A stretch of DNA of 64,000 nt from Bradyrhizobium betae (GCF_004123905.1 NZ_MZXW01000035.1:248001-312000), one strand, 5' to 3'; positions 24,556 to 34,186 are shown, counted from the stretch's first letter. Numbers and translations: made by a program. The notes: generated from the sequence alone by a model not told the origin.

Positions 24556-26613
24556 TCAGGCGGCGAATTCGGGCGCGATCGACGGGCTGTCGGAGAGGAT
24601 GCGGCTCTCGGCCTGTCCCTCGAGCCATTGCAAGACAGCATCGAGTGGCTGCGGCCGATGATAGAGGTAGCCCTGCCCGAGCGTCACGCCCATCTCGCGC
24701 ATCGCCTGCGCCTGCTCGGCCCGCTCGATGCCTTCCGCGACAAGCGTCAGCCCGAGCGTGCCGGCGAGCGAGGCAATGACGCCGACGATCGCCTTGTCTT
24801 CCGCACTGTCTGGGATCTCGCTGATGAAGGCCTTGTCGATCTTGACCGTGTCCAACGGGAAATGCCTGAGGTGCGCCAGCGAGCTGTAGCCCGTGCCGAA
24901 ATCATCGAGCGCGATCGTGGCGCCCAGGCGCCGCAGCCGATGCAGCGTCTCGGAGGCGCTGGCGATGTTGTTGATCAGCGAGCCCTCGGTGATCTCCAGC
25001 TCCAGCGAGGAAGGCGCGACATCGAAGCGCGCACAGGTCGCGCGCAGCTCGGCGGCGAGCGAATGGTCGGCGAGCTCGGAGGGCGGCAGATTGATTGCGA
25101 TCCGGATATCCGGCCTGCCGGCGGCAGCCAGGCGCTTGAGCGCGCGACAGGCGTCGGTGAGCACATAGTGCGTCAGCCGCGCATTGTTGCCGCTGCGCTC
25201 GATCAGCGGCAGGAATTCGCCGGGACCGATGACACCGTGCTCGGGGTGACGCCAGCGAATGAGCGCTTCGAGGCCGACGACAGCCTGGCTCGCCAGATCG
25301 ACCTGGCTCTGATACCAGACCTCGAACTGCCCCTCGGCGAAGCCTGCGGGAATGGCGAGCTCAAAATCCCGGCGGCGGCGATAGTCGCGCTGGAGCGCTT
25401 CGTCCAGCACCGCGACGGTGCCCGGCGCCTTGCTCTTGGCATGGTAGAGCGCGATGTCGGCGAGCGCCGGCAGATGCGACAATTCGGGATCGCCGGCGCG
25501 GCGCACGGCAAGGCCGATGCTGGCGCGCGGCACGACCTGCTTGTCGTGCAGCCGGATCGGTTCGGAAATCGCGTCCAGCAGCTGGCGCGCGAATGCCTGC
25601 GCGCTCGCCTCGTTGCTGACCTCCGGGCGGATGACGACGAATTCGTCGCCACCGAGCCGCGCGACCCAGTCCTGCGGCTCGACCGCGTTGCGAAGACGCT
25701 CGGAAATGTGCACCAGGAACTTGTCGCCGGCATCATGGCCAAACGTGTCGTTGATGCCCTTGAAGTCGTCGAGATCGATGAAGCAGAAGGCGATCAGCGA
25801 GTCCGGCGAGCCGGCATCGTGGCTCAAGGTCACCAGGTGCTCCGACAGCGAACGGCGATTGGGCAGGCCCGTGAGCGGATCGTGCGAGGCCATGTGCCCG
25901 AGCCGGTCGAGCGCACCCGACGTCGTGTGCTGCATGGCATTGAAGGCCTGCGCGAGCTGGCCGAATTCGTTCGACGATCTGATGTCCGCCGGATAAGCGC
26001 GCCCGTCCTGTTTGCTGCGCTGGATTGCCGACGTGATCGCGGCGAGCGGCCTGCCGATGAAGATGTTGGCCGATATCCGCATGGCAACGACAGTCGCAAG
26101 CGTTGCGAGCAGGCCGACGACGAGAAGCAGCATCAGCTGGCTGCCGGTATCGGCATAGACCGTCGCGTAGGAATAGGCGATCACGATGCGGCCGGCCTCA
26201 ACGGCGATGTTGCCGTTGCGGTAGCCGATCGGACGGGAAACCTCCGAAACCGCCTGATCCGCAGGTCGCGCCACCACCCGGGCGATTGCAACGCCTGTGT
26301 CGTCATAGACAGCCGCGGCGGCGATGGTCTCGTCGTGCATGATCTCGTTGAGCACGCTCGTGACCTGGTCGTAGCGCATCTTCCAGAGCGGCTCAGCGAT
26401 CAGCTCGGCACGGCTCTCGGCAACGCGTGCAATGCGCGCGTCGAGCTGTTTGATCTGCGACCAGAAGCTCGAGACCTCGACTCCGGCGGAGGCAAGCAGC
26501 TGCACCACCAGCAGCACCGGCACGGTGGCCCAGATCATCGCACGAACCACCGAACGCGCGCGTGAAGGCGCCGCCTTGCGGTCCGGATTACTCATGTCGT
26601 CGCCGTTTCGCAT
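24556..26613 (-). CDS. membrane-bound GGDEF-EAL cyclic-di-GMP enzyme
   Basis: 685-residue inner-membrane signalling protein. A first span lies near 24-46 (VVRAMIWATVPVLLVVQLLA), then a periplasmic domain of about 110 residues, a second span near 158-178 (LMLLLVVGLLATLATVVA), a HAMP-like linker, GGDEF with intact RLGGDEFVVI, and EAL with EALIRWRH, ELEITEGSL, DDFGTGYSSL, KIDKAFI and VAEGIE. Both catalytic motifs look intact, so it could make or degrade c-di-GMP. The ATG overlaps the stop of the binding-protein gene (ATGA at 26610-26613), which suggests the binding protein is its sensor partner. Confidence 0.92.
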   Translation of the reverse strand: MRNGDDMSNPDRKAAPSRARSVVRAMIWATVPVLLVVQLLASAGVEVSSFWSQIKQLDARIARVAESRAELIAEPLWKMRYDQVTSVLNEIMHDETIAAAAVYDDTGVAIARVVARPADQAVSEVSRPIGYRNGNIAVEAGRIVIAYSYATVYADTGSQLMLLLVVGLLATLATVVAMRISANIFIGRPLAAITSAIQRSKQDGRAYPADIRSSNEFGQLAQAFNAMQHTTSGALDRLGHMASHDPLTGLPNRRSLSEHLVTLSHDAGSPDSLIAFCFIDLDDFKGINDTFGHDAGDKFLVHISERLRNAVEPQDWVARLGGDEFVVIRPEVSNEASAQAFARQLLDAISEPIRLHDKQVVPRASIGLAVRRAGDPELSHLPALADIALYHAKSKAPGTVAVLDEALQRDYRRRRDFELAIPAGFAEGQFEVWYQSQVDLASQAVVGLEALIRWRHPEHGVIGPGEFLPLIERSGNNARLTHYVLTDACRALKRLAAAGRPDIRIAINLPPSELADHSLAAELRATCARFDVAPSSLELEITEGSLINNIASASETLHRLRRLGATIALDDFGTGYSSLAHLRHFPLDTVKIDKAFISEIPDSAEDKAIVGVIASLAGTLGLTLVAEGIERAEQAQAMREMGVTLGQGYLYHRPQPLDAVLQWLEGQAESRILSDSPSIAPEFAA

Positions 26614-27770
26614 CAGTCAGCGGTACCTTCCAGAGGCGCCAGCGACGAGATGAGCGCATCGATGGAGAAATCATATTGCCCGCAGCGTCCCGCCCTCGCC
26701 CTGAACCGCGTGAAGTCAATCCGCTCGAAGGCACGGGTCCTGATCAGGTCACTGACGGAAGCAAGGTTTGCGCGGGTGATCGCAGCCGTCTTGACCTCGA
26801 TGCGAGGCGAAACCGTTGCGAAGTCGCAGCCATCGGCATAGTCGCGGAGTAGCACAATCGACCACCCGCCGAGCAGGAAGTGGCCGCCGTCGGTCAGAAG
26901 CAGACGCCCCGCCCTGATCGCGCGCAGCGCATCCTCTGACCAGTTGAGGCCGACCACCTGGATGTCCTGGCCGGGCACAAGGCCTGCCGTCGAGATGGCC
27001 TTGATGGCTCCCAGCGCCATCGGATCGTTGCCGGCCCACACGCCGGCGGGCCGGATGCCCTTGCGGGAGGCCCAGCTCAGATAATTCGCAGTGACCTGCT
27101 CGGCCTCGGACTGCGTCCAGTTGGCGAACAGCATCCGGTCCACCACCACATCGGACGCGGCGTCTGCGGCAAGCTTGAGACCGGCGTTGCGGGCGATCGA
27201 GGCCGGCGTGATCTCGTCGCCGCCGATACCGAGAATGTGGATCTTGCCGTCCGGGCTCTGCCATTTCTCGGCACGCGCCACGCTGATCAGCGCATTGGCC
27301 ATGCGCGCGCCAGCGGTCCGAAGATCGGTCGTGATGTCGCCAAGCCACGTCTTGAGCTTCTGGCGCGGCGGCCCGAGACGCACCGCATCCTCGCCAATCA
27401 GCGTGTTCGACAGCAGCAGCGTCTTGACCCCGGCAGCCTCGGCCGCCTCCAGAATCGGAACGGCAGCGGCCTCCTCGTTCGAGAGAATGAGGAAATCGGG
27501 CTTGTCGGAACGTGCCAGCACGCCGAGCCCGAGCTCCTGCATGGTGCGGTAATTGCGCTCGCTGGTCAGCACCTCGACATGCGCATCGAGCTCACGGGCG
27601 GCGGCCTGCATGGTCTGCGCGACCATGTCCCAATAGACCTCGCCGGTCTTGCCGGGATTGACGAAAACGATGTTGAGAGGCTTTGCATCGGACGCGACGG
27701 CGCCGCCGATCAGCGTGAACACGCCGCAGGCCATGCCCACAACGAGCAAGAAGCGCAAGAGAACCGTCAT
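26613..27770 (-). CDS. periplasmic sugar-type binding protein, partner of the GGDEF-EAL protein
   Basis: 385-residue exported protein of the Peripla_BP_4 (RbsB/LsrB-like) fold. Signal peptide about 1-28 (LLVVGMACGVFTLIGGAVAS). Fold signatures include LNIVFVNPGKTGEVYWDMVA, FLILSNEEAAAVPILEAAEAAG, KIHILGIGGDEITPAS, and GVWAGNDPMALGAIKA. No permease or ATPase gene is nearby; the only partner is the downstream GGDEF-EAL gene, joined by an ATGA overlap. It therefore probably detects a sugar or quorum-type ligand and signals to the periplasmic domain of that enzyme. The start at 27770 begins the signal peptide; the longer frame is rejected. Confidence 0.85.
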   Translation of the reverse strand: MTVLLRFLLVVGMACGVFTLIGGAVASDAKPLNIVFVNPGKTGEVYWDMVAQTMQAAARELDAHVEVLTSERNYRTMQELGLGVLARSDKPDFLILSNEEAAAVPILEAAEAAGVKTLLLSNTLIGEDAVRLGPPRQKLKTWLGDITTDLRTAGARMANALISVARAEKWQSPDGKIHILGIGGDEITPASIARNAGLKLAADAASDVVVDRMLFANWTQSEAEQVTANYLSWASRKGIRPAGVWAGNDPMALGAIKAISTAGLVPGQDIQVVGLNWSEDALRAIRAGRLLLTDGGHFLLGGWSIVLLRDYADGCDFATVSPRIEVKTAAITRANLASVSDLIRTRAFERIDFTRFRARAGRCGQYDFSIDALISSLAPLEGTAD

Positions 27771-27975
27771 TCGTTTTCGCCACCCCGTATTGGCTCCGAA
27801 ACTAGACCCGCGTCCGCTAACATTTGGCAAAGTCCGGCCTGGCGCGCCGGCCTAGAGCTAACAAAGGGTGTACCGGTTGCGTTGAATTGCGATATTGGGC
27901 GCGCGGGTGATCGGCCTCACGGCTCGCCATTCCGTGCTATCAGCAGATCTCTAACCCTCCGACTCAACCGTCCCC

Positions 27976-29424
27976 ATGGCCAAGAACACGCTTTCCTTCG
28001 TCTGCCAGAACTGCGGCGCGGCCTATAACCGCTGGCAGGGCAAGTGCGAGTCCTGTGGCGAGTGGAATACGCTCGCCGAAGAGGACGCGACCGGCAGCGT
28101 GCCGGTCTCGATCCGCTCCAAGCGCAAGGGCCGCACGTTTGCGCTGGAGAGCCTGGCCGGAAAAACCCAGGACGCCCCGCGCCTGTCCTCCGGGATGACC
28201 GAGCTCGACCGCGTCACCGGCGGCGGCTTCGTCCGCGGCTCGGTGCTGCTGGTCGGCGGCGATCCCGGCATCGGCAAATCGACGCTGCTCACTCAAGCCA
28301 CCAGCCTGATGGCGCGTGCCGGCCACCGCATCGTCTATATCTCCGGCGAAGAGGCGATCGCGCAGGTGCGCCTGCGCGCCGAGCGGCTCGGGCTGTCCGA
28401 TGCCCCGGTGCAGCTGGCTGCCGAGACCTCGGTCGAGGACATCGTCTCGACGCTGTCGGAAGGCGCGGTGCCGCGGCTGATCGTGATCGATTCGATCCAG
28501 ACGATGTGGACCGACACGGTGGAATCCGCCCCCGGCACCGTCACACAGGTCCGCGCCTCGGCACAGGCGCTGATTCGTTTCGCCAAGAAGACCGGCGCCG
28601 CCATCATCCTGGTCGGTCACGTCACCAAGGACGGCCAGATCGCCGGCCCCCGCGTGGTCGAGCACATGGTCGATGCCGTCCTGTCGTTCGAAGGCGAAGG
28701 CTCGCAGCAATTCCGCATCCTGCGGGCCGTGAAGAACCGCTTCGGCCCGACCGACGAGATCGGTGTGTTCGAGATGACGGGCCTGGGCTTGCGCGAGGTC
28801 ACCAATCCCTCCGAACTGTTCCTGTCCGAACGCGACCTCGGCACGCCCGGCACCGCCGTCTTCGCAGGGATCGAGGGCACGCGGCCTGTTCTGGTCGAAT
28901 TGCAGGCACTGGTGGCGCCGACCTCGCTCGGCACCCCGCGCCGGGCCGTGGTCGGCTGGGATCAGAGCCGGCTCTCGATGGTGCTGGCGGTGCTGGAGGC
29001 CCATTGCGGGGTGAAACTGTCCGGCCACGACGTCTATCTGAACGTCGCCGGCGGCCTGCGCATCCACGAGCCGGCGGCCGATATGGCCGCCGCGGCCGCG
29101 CTGGTATCATCCCTGGTTAATGCGCAGTTACCCACCGATGCGGTCTATTTCGGCGAGATTTCGCTCTCCGGCGTCATCCGGCCGGTGGCGCAGACCCCGG
29201 CTCGGCTCAAGGAAGCGGTCAAGCTAGGCTTCAAGCGCGCCGTGCTGCCCGAATCGGCGCGGGGCGGCGATGCCAACAGTGACGCCGGATTGTCCCTGAA
29301 CTCGGTCAACAGCCTCACGACACTGGTCGCCGAAATTGCCGCCAAGGGCTCCCGCCGTGGCGACTCCCCCCCGCCGGCAGAGAAAAATGCCACACCGGCA
29401 AGATTCCGCCGTGGAGAGGGTTAG
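27976..29424 (+). CDS. radA: DNA repair protein RadA
   Basis: RecA-like ATPase that promotes branch migration in recombination, 482 residues. The N-terminal zinc finger has Cys10, Cys13, Cys24 and Cys27; Walker A GGDPGIGKST is at 94-103; the RadA-specific KNRFG motif is at 253-257; the C-terminal third is the Lon-protease-like domain (DVYLNVAGGLRIHEPAADMA). Complete. Followed by cvpA and purF in the order common to rhizobia. Confidence 0.97.
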   Translation: MAKNTLSFVCQNCGAAYNRWQGKCESCGEWNTLAEEDATGSVPVSIRSKRKGRTFALESLAGKTQDAPRLSSGMTELDRVTGGGFVRGSVLLVGGDPGIGKSTLLTQATSLMARAGHRIVYISGEEAIAQVRLRAERLGLSDAPVQLAAETSVEDIVSTLSEGAVPRLIVIDSIQTMWTDTVESAPGTVTQVRASAQALIRFAKKTGAAIILVGHVTKDGQIAGPRVVEHMVDAVLSFEGEGSQQFRILRAVKNRFGPTDEIGVFEMTGLGLREVTNPSELFLSERDLGTPGTAVFAGIEGTRPVLVELQALVAPTSLGTPRRAVVGWDQSRLSMVLAVLEAHCGVKLSGHDVYLNVAGGLRIHEPAADMAAAAALVSSLVNAQLPTDAVYFGEISLSGVIRPVAQTPARLKEAVKLGFKRAVLPESARGGDANSDAGLSLNSVNSLTTLVAEIAAKGSRRGDSPPPAEKNATPARFRRGEG

Positions 29425-29590
29425 GTGGAGGTGACGTTTCCGGCCCCCACCGCTATACAGCCGTCACAAAAGCAGCGCGGGATTGCGTGGTTGCGGCCTT
29501 GCCGGGAAGCCCGTCTGGCCCTCACTTAGGGCCACGGCCAAACACCGATTCGCTGAGCACCTTTGAAGTACGAGCGGACCAAACCAGCCG

Positions 29591-30220
29591 ATGCCAGTAA
29601 CACTCCTCGACCTGATCCTGCTCGGTGTGATGCTGATCTCGGGCCTGCTCGCCATGGTCCGCGGCTTCATGCGCGAAATCCTGTCGATCGCGGCCTGGGG
29701 CGCCGCGGCGATTGTGACGCTGTATTCCTTCTCGAAGCTGCTGCCGACCGCAAAAACCTATTTCAACAACGACACCGTCGCGAGCGTGGTCGTGGTGGCC
29801 GGCGTGTTCATCGGTACTCTGGTCGTGGTCTCCGTGATCACGGTCCGGATCTCCGACATGATCCTGGACTCGCGCATCGGCGCGCTGGATCGCACCCTGG
29901 GCTTCCTGTTTGGCCTCGCTCGCGGGCTTTTGATCGTCGTGGTCGCGTTCCTGTTCTTCACCTGGCTGGTGCCGGACAAGCAGCGCCCGGACTGGGTCGC
30001 GGGAGCCAAATCCCGCGTGGTGCTCCAGGGAACCGGGGATTGGCTGATGTCCCTCTTGCCTGATGACCCCGAGAACACCATCTTGAAGAGATTCAAGAAA
30101 AACAAACCAGATGATGATCAAGCTGATACCGACCAGCAGCCTTCGGGCACTGGCGACGGCTACAGCAAACCGGCTCGTGACGGCCTGAAAAAGCTGATCG
30201 AGAAACCTGCGGCGCGTTGA
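29591..30220 (+). CDS. cvpA: CvpA family membrane protein
   Basis: 209-residue inner-membrane protein with four spans in the first 125 residues (MPVTLLDLILLGVMLISGLL, then AAWGAAAIVTLYSF, VVVVAGVFIGTLVVVSVI and FLFGLARGLLIVVVAFLFFT). CvpA, named for colicin V production, is usually upstream of purF, as here (28 bp). Recent work links CvpA to envelope stress tolerance. The C-terminal 60 residues are polar. Confidence 0.93.
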   Translation: MPVTLLDLILLGVMLISGLLAMVRGFMREILSIAAWGAAAIVTLYSFSKLLPTAKTYFNNDTVASVVVVAGVFIGTLVVVSVITVRISDMILDSRIGALDRTLGFLFGLARGLLIVVVAFLFFTWLVPDKQRPDWVAGAKSRVVLQGTGDWLMSLLPDDPENTILKRFKKNKPDDDQADTDQQPSGTGDGYSKPARDGLKKLIEKPAAR

Positions 30221-30248
30221 TTTTAGCCCAAAGAGAGGCTCGGACGAG

Positions 30249-31754
30249 ATGCGACACCCTGACCAGGACGCCCAATTTGATCTCGGCCCAACCGCGCTCG
30301 AGCTACAGGACGACCTGGAGGGGGATACGCTGCGCGAGGAATGCGGCGTCTTCGGCATCTACGGACACCCGGACGCAGCCGCCATCACGGCGCTCGGCCT
30401 TCACGCCCTTCAGCATCGCGGCCAGGAAGCCGCCGGCATCGTCTCCTACGACGGCGGCCGCTTTCACTCCGAACGCCGCCTGGGCCTCGTCGGCGACACC
30501 TTCTCCCGCCGCGAGGTGATCGACCGCCTGCCCGGCAACATGGCGGTCGGCCACGTCCGCTACGCCACGACCGGCGCCACCATCCTGCGCAACGTGCAGC
30601 CGCTGTTCGCCGAACTCAATGCCGGCGGCCTCGCGGTCGCTCACAACGGCAACCTCTCCAACGGCCTGACGCTGCGCCGCGAACTCGTCAAGAGCGGCGC
30701 GATGATGCAGTCGACGTCCGACACCGAGGTGATCCTGCACCTCGTCGCCCGCTCCAGGCGCGCCCGCTTCATCGAGCGCTATATCGACGCGCTGCGCGAG
30801 ATCGAGGGTGCCTATGCGCTGGTCTCGCTGACCAACAAGAAGCTGGTCGGCGCGCGCGATCCGCGCGGTATCCGCCCGCTGGTGCTGGGCGACCTCGACG
30901 GCTGCCCGATCCTGACCTCGGAGACCTGCGCGCTCGACATCATCGGTGCACGCTTCGTCCGCGACATCGAGCCCGGCGAAGTCATCGTGTTCGACGAGAA
31001 CGGCCAGGACATCCACAAGCCGTTCCCGCCGATGGCGCCGCGGCCCTGCATCTTCGAATACATCTACTTCTCCCGTCCAGACTCCATCGTCCACGGCCGC
31101 TCCGTCTACGAGGTGCGCAAGAATTTTGGCGCGCAGCTCGCGCGCGAGAGCCATGTCGAGGTCGACGTCGTCGTGCCGGTGCCGGATTCCGGCGTGCCCG
31201 CCGCGGTCGGCTACAGCCAGCATTCCGGCGTGCCGTTCGAACTCGGCATCATCCGCAATCATTATGTCGGCCGCACCTTCATCCAGCCGACGCAGGCGAT
31301 CCGCGAGTCCGGCGTGCGCATGAAGCATTCGGCCAACCGCGCAGCGATCGAAGGCAAGCGCATCATCCTGATCGACGACTCGCTGGTGCGCGGCACCACG
31401 TCCAAGAAGATCGTGCGCATGATGCGCGACGCCGGCGCGAAGGAAGTGCACTTCCGCCTCGCCTCGCCGCCGATCCTCTATCCCGATTATTACGGCATCG
31501 ACCTGCCCGACCGCGGCGGCCTGCTGGCCGCGACGCATTCGCTCGAGGAGATGCGCGAGCTCATCGGCGCCGACTCGCTTGCCTTCCTGTCAATCGACGG
31601 CATGTACCGTGCGATGGGCGAACCCGGCCGCGACCCCGCCAATCCGAAGTTTGCGGATCACTGCTTCACCGGCGAGTATCCGACCCACCTCACCGACCAG
31701 ACCCATACTGAGCCGCAGCCGCGGCAGCTGTCGCTCCTGGCGGAGGCGAGCTAA
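30249..31754 (+). CDS. purF: amidophosphoribosyltransferase PurF
   Basis: First committed enzyme of purine synthesis: PRPP plus glutamine to phosphoribosylamine. 501 residues, with a 31-residue propeptide that must be removed to expose the nucleophile Cys32 in EECGVFGIYG. The glutaminase domain has GHVRYATTG and AHNGNLSN; the PRPP site is ILIDDSLVRGTTSKKIV. Complete. A 48-residue membrane protein gene follows 15 bp later. Confidence 0.97.
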   Translation: MRHPDQDAQFDLGPTALELQDDLEGDTLREECGVFGIYGHPDAAAITALGLHALQHRGQEAAGIVSYDGGRFHSERRLGLVGDTFSRREVIDRLPGNMAVGHVRYATTGATILRNVQPLFAELNAGGLAVAHNGNLSNGLTLRRELVKSGAMMQSTSDTEVILHLVARSRRARFIERYIDALREIEGAYALVSLTNKKLVGARDPRGIRPLVLGDLDGCPILTSETCALDIIGARFVRDIEPGEVIVFDENGQDIHKPFPPMAPRPCIFEYIYFSRPDSIVHGRSVYEVRKNFGAQLARESHVEVDVVVPVPDSGVPAAVGYSQHSGVPFELGIIRNHYVGRTFIQPTQAIRESGVRMKHSANRAAIEGKRIILIDDSLVRGTTSKKIVRMMRDAGAKEVHFRLASPPILYPDYYGIDLPDRGGLLAATHSLEEMRELIGADSLAFLSIDGMYRAMGEPGRDPANPKFADHCFTGEYPTHLTDQTHTEPQPRQLSLLAEAS

Positions 31755-31769
31755 CGCGAGAGCGCGACG

Positions 31770-31916
31770 ATGCAGACCATCATCGCAATCGTCGGCGGCC
31801 TGTTGTTGGTCGGGTTTATCTGGTTTGCCTTTCGCCAAGGCAGCAAGGTCACCCCGGACGATCGCCCGGATCGAAGCGGGCAAACCAATTATGGCGGCGG
31901 TGGCGGAGATAGCTAG
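31770..31916 (+). CDS. 48-residue single-pass membrane protein after purF
   Basis: Short frame MQTIIAIVGGLLLVGFIWFA followed by FRQGSKVTPDDRPDRSG and ending in a Gly-rich tail (five Gly, Asp, Ser). The first 21 residues form one membrane helix with a positively charged cytosolic side. It begins 15 bp after the purF stop and could be read from the same transcript. Only a weak GAGAG-like ribosome site is seen. No family recognised. Confidence 0.55.
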   Translation: MQTIIAIVGGLLLVGFIWFAFRQGSKVTPDDRPDRSGQTNYGGGGGDS

Positions 31917-31992
31917 CAGGGCCTTCGGTCGAGATAGTTCCGGAAAAATGCCGACTCCATCTGGCGCGATTAAGACAGCCAAAATTCCGTCA

Positions 31993-32013
31993 TGGCCGGG
32001 CTTGTCCCGGCCA
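31993..32013. repeat. TGGCCGGG-N5-CCCGGCCA hairpin
   Basis: Perfect 8-bp inverted repeat lying 24 bp before the SDR start, in the sequence type GTCATGGCCGGGCTTGTCCC common between Bradyrhizobium genes. May be an isolated repeat half-copy rather than a terminator. Confidence 0.6.
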
Positions 32014-32036
32014 TCCACGCCTGTAAAACCCCGCCA

Positions 32037-32777
32037 ATGACAAAACCCCTCGCCGACCGTATCGCTCTGGTCACCGGCGCCTCGCGCGGCATCGGCTATG
32101 CCACGGCCATCGCCCTGGCGAAGGCCGGCGCGCATATCGTTGCCACGGCGCGGACCCAAGGCGGGCTGGAAGAGCTCGACGACGAGATCCGGAAAGGTGG
32201 CGGCAGCGTCACGCTGGTGCCGCTCAACCTCACTGATTCCGACGGCATCGCACGGCTCGGCGCGGGCCTGCACGAGCGCTACGGCAAGCTCGACATCCTC
32301 GTCGGCAATGCCGGCGTGCTCGGCCCCTCCTCGCCGATCGGCCATATCGAGCTGAAGGCCTTCACCGACGTCATGGCCGTCAACGTCTCCGCGAACTTCC
32401 AGCTGATCCGCTGCATGGAGCCGCTGCTGAGGCAGTCCGACGCCGGCCGTGCCGTGTTCATCACCTCGGGCGCGGCCAACAAGGCGACCGCCTATGTCAG
32501 CCCCTACGCCGCCTCCAAGGCCGCGCTGGAGACGCTGGCGCGCGCCTGGGCGCAGGAGACCGCGAACACGCCTCTGCGCGTCAACCTGTTCAACCCCGGC
32601 CCGGTCCGCACCCGCATGCGCGCCACGCTGATGCCGGGCGAGGATCCGGCGACTCTCGACACGGCCGATCAGGTCGCCGAATTCATCGTGCCGATGTGCG
32701 CGCCCGACTGGACAGAGACCGGCAAGTTCTACGATTACAAGACCCGCACGCTGATGAGCTTCCGCGCACCGGCGTAA
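32037..32777 (+). CDS. short-chain dehydrogenase/reductase
   Basis: 246-residue NAD(P)-dependent oxidoreductase of the classical SDR family. Cofactor loop TGASRGIGYATA is near residue 14-25; NAG near 90; catalytic Ser in ITSGAA, and YAASK with Tyr and Lys near 158-162. No specific substrate can be inferred. The start at 32037 follows the repeat hairpin; a longer frame from 31992 lies within the repeat and is rejected. Confidence 0.88.
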   Translation: MTKPLADRIALVTGASRGIGYATAIALAKAGAHIVATARTQGGLEELDDEIRKGGGSVTLVPLNLTDSDGIARLGAGLHERYGKLDILVGNAGVLGPSSPIGHIELKAFTDVMAVNVSANFQLIRCMEPLLRQSDAGRAVFITSGAANKATAYVSPYAASKAALETLARAWAQETANTPLRVNLFNPGPVRTRMRATLMPGEDPATLDTADQVAEFIVPMCAPDWTETGKFYDYKTRTLMSFRAPA

Positions 32778-32869
32778 TTACCTTGCCTGATTGACTTGAC
32801 CGCCTCCCCGCGATTGACTGCCCGCGCTCAAGCGGCAGCAAGCCGTAGAGCCAAAAAAGGGAGGTCGCC

Positions 32870-34018
32870 ATGGCGCCATGGCATGATCGCGCAGGCTTTT
32901 CGCGTGCGCTCGCAAATGTCTCTCATGCTTTCTCTATCCTGATCGCAGCCATCGCCTTTGCGCTTCCGGGCGCGGCAACCGCCGGCGATGTCCCGACCTT
33001 CACGGTCGATGCCTCCTGGCCAAAGCCGCTGCCGAACAACTGGATCCTCGGCCAGGTCGGCGGCATCACCGTGGACTGGCAGGGCCATATCTGGGTGATC
33101 CATCGCCCGCGCTCGCTCACCGACGACGAAAAAGGCGCAAGCCTCAACCCGCCCCGCTCGAAGTGCTGCGTATCGGCGCCGCCCGTGCTCGAATTCGACA
33201 CGGATGGCAATCTGCTGCGGTCCTGGGGCGGACCGGGCGAAGGCTATGAATGGGTCGGCCGCGAGCACGGCATCGAGGTCGACGAGCGCGGCTTCGTCTG
33301 GGTCGGCGGCAATGCCGACAACGACAACGCCATCCTGAAGTTCACGCTCGACGGCAAGTTCGTGGCGCAGATCGGCAAGATCGCGCCGAGCCTCGGCAGC
33401 AACGACACGACCCAACTCGGCAAGCCTGCCGAGACCGCGATCGACAAGGCAGCGAACGAGATCTACGTCGCCGACGGCTACGGCAACCGCCGCGTCATCG
33501 TGTTCGATGCGACCACGCTCGCCTACAAGCGGCACTGGGGCGCCTACGGCAACAAGCCTGATGACAGCAAGCAGGCGGCGTATGATCCCAAGGCGCCGGT
33601 GTCGCAGCAGTTCGGCAATCCCGTCCACTGCGTGAAGCTCGCCAATGATGGGCTCGTCTATGTCTGCGACCGCATCAACAACCGCATCCAGGTGTTCAGG
33701 AAGGACGGCACCTTCGTGAAAGAGTTCTTCTTCGAGAAGAACACGCTCGGCAACGGCGCGGTGTGGGACATCGCGATCTGGCCCGACCCGAAGCAGACCT
33801 TTTTGCTCAGCGCCGACGGCGAGAACAACGAGATCCGGGTGATCAAGCGCGACGACGGCAGCGTGGTCGGCAGCTTCGGCCACAACGGCCGCAATGCCGG
33901 GCAATTCCACTGGGTGCATGCCATGGCGATCGATTCCAAGGGTAACGTCTATACCGCCGAGGTCGATACCGGAAAGCGCATCCAGAAATTCAAGCTGACA
34001 TCGGATGCACTCAAATAG
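32870..34018 (+). CDS. secreted NHL-repeat beta-propeller protein
   Basis: Exported 382-residue protein. Signal peptide up to about residue 39 (HAFSILIAAIAFALPGAATA-GDV). The rest is a series of NHL-like blades: VGGITVDWQGHIWVIHRPRS, HGIEVDERGFVWVGGNADND, ETAIDKAANEIYVADGYGNR, HCVKLANDGLVYVCDRINNR and HAMAIDSKGNVYTAEV. The Asp-x-Gly-Asn-x-Arg blade pattern resembles amidating-lyase-like propellers. Function unknown; no enzyme partner is nearby. A stem-loop terminator follows. Confidence 0.8.
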   Translation: MAPWHDRAGFSRALANVSHAFSILIAAIAFALPGAATAGDVPTFTVDASWPKPLPNNWILGQVGGITVDWQGHIWVIHRPRSLTDDEKGASLNPPRSKCCVSAPPVLEFDTDGNLLRSWGGPGEGYEWVGREHGIEVDERGFVWVGGNADNDNAILKFTLDGKFVAQIGKIAPSLGSNDTTQLGKPAETAIDKAANEIYVADGYGNRRVIVFDATTLAYKRHWGAYGNKPDDSKQAAYDPKAPVSQQFGNPVHCVKLANDGLVYVCDRINNRIQVFRKDGTFVKEFFFEKNTLGNGAVWDIAIWPDPKQTFLLSADGENNEIRVIKRDDGSVVGSFGHNGRNAGQFHWVHAMAIDSKGNVYTAEVDTGKRIQKFKLTSDALK

Positions 34019-34051
34019 CGTCTCAACGCATTTTGCCCAAAAGTTAACCGA

Positions 34052-34086
34052 CGGATGACGCGACAACGATGGCGTCATCCGGCTTT
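34052..34086 (+). terminator. stem-loop terminator after NHL gene
   Basis: CGGATGACGC, a 10-base loop, and GCGTCATCCG give a perfect 10-bp stem, followed by GCTTTAGG. It lies 34 bases after the NHL stop and 101 before the binding-protein start. Confidence 0.55.
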
Positions 34087-34186
34087 AGGCGCATTGCAGC
34101 AGACCGCGGGACACGGTAGAGCCATCAGCCGGACCAAGGCCCCTCAAGAGAGCCGTCCGCATATTTGACAATGGAGGAAACCTTTT

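Noticed and set aside
24628..26565. A 645-codon plus-strand frame
   Set aside because: It is the mirror of the GGDEF-EAL gene, which has all catalytic motifs.
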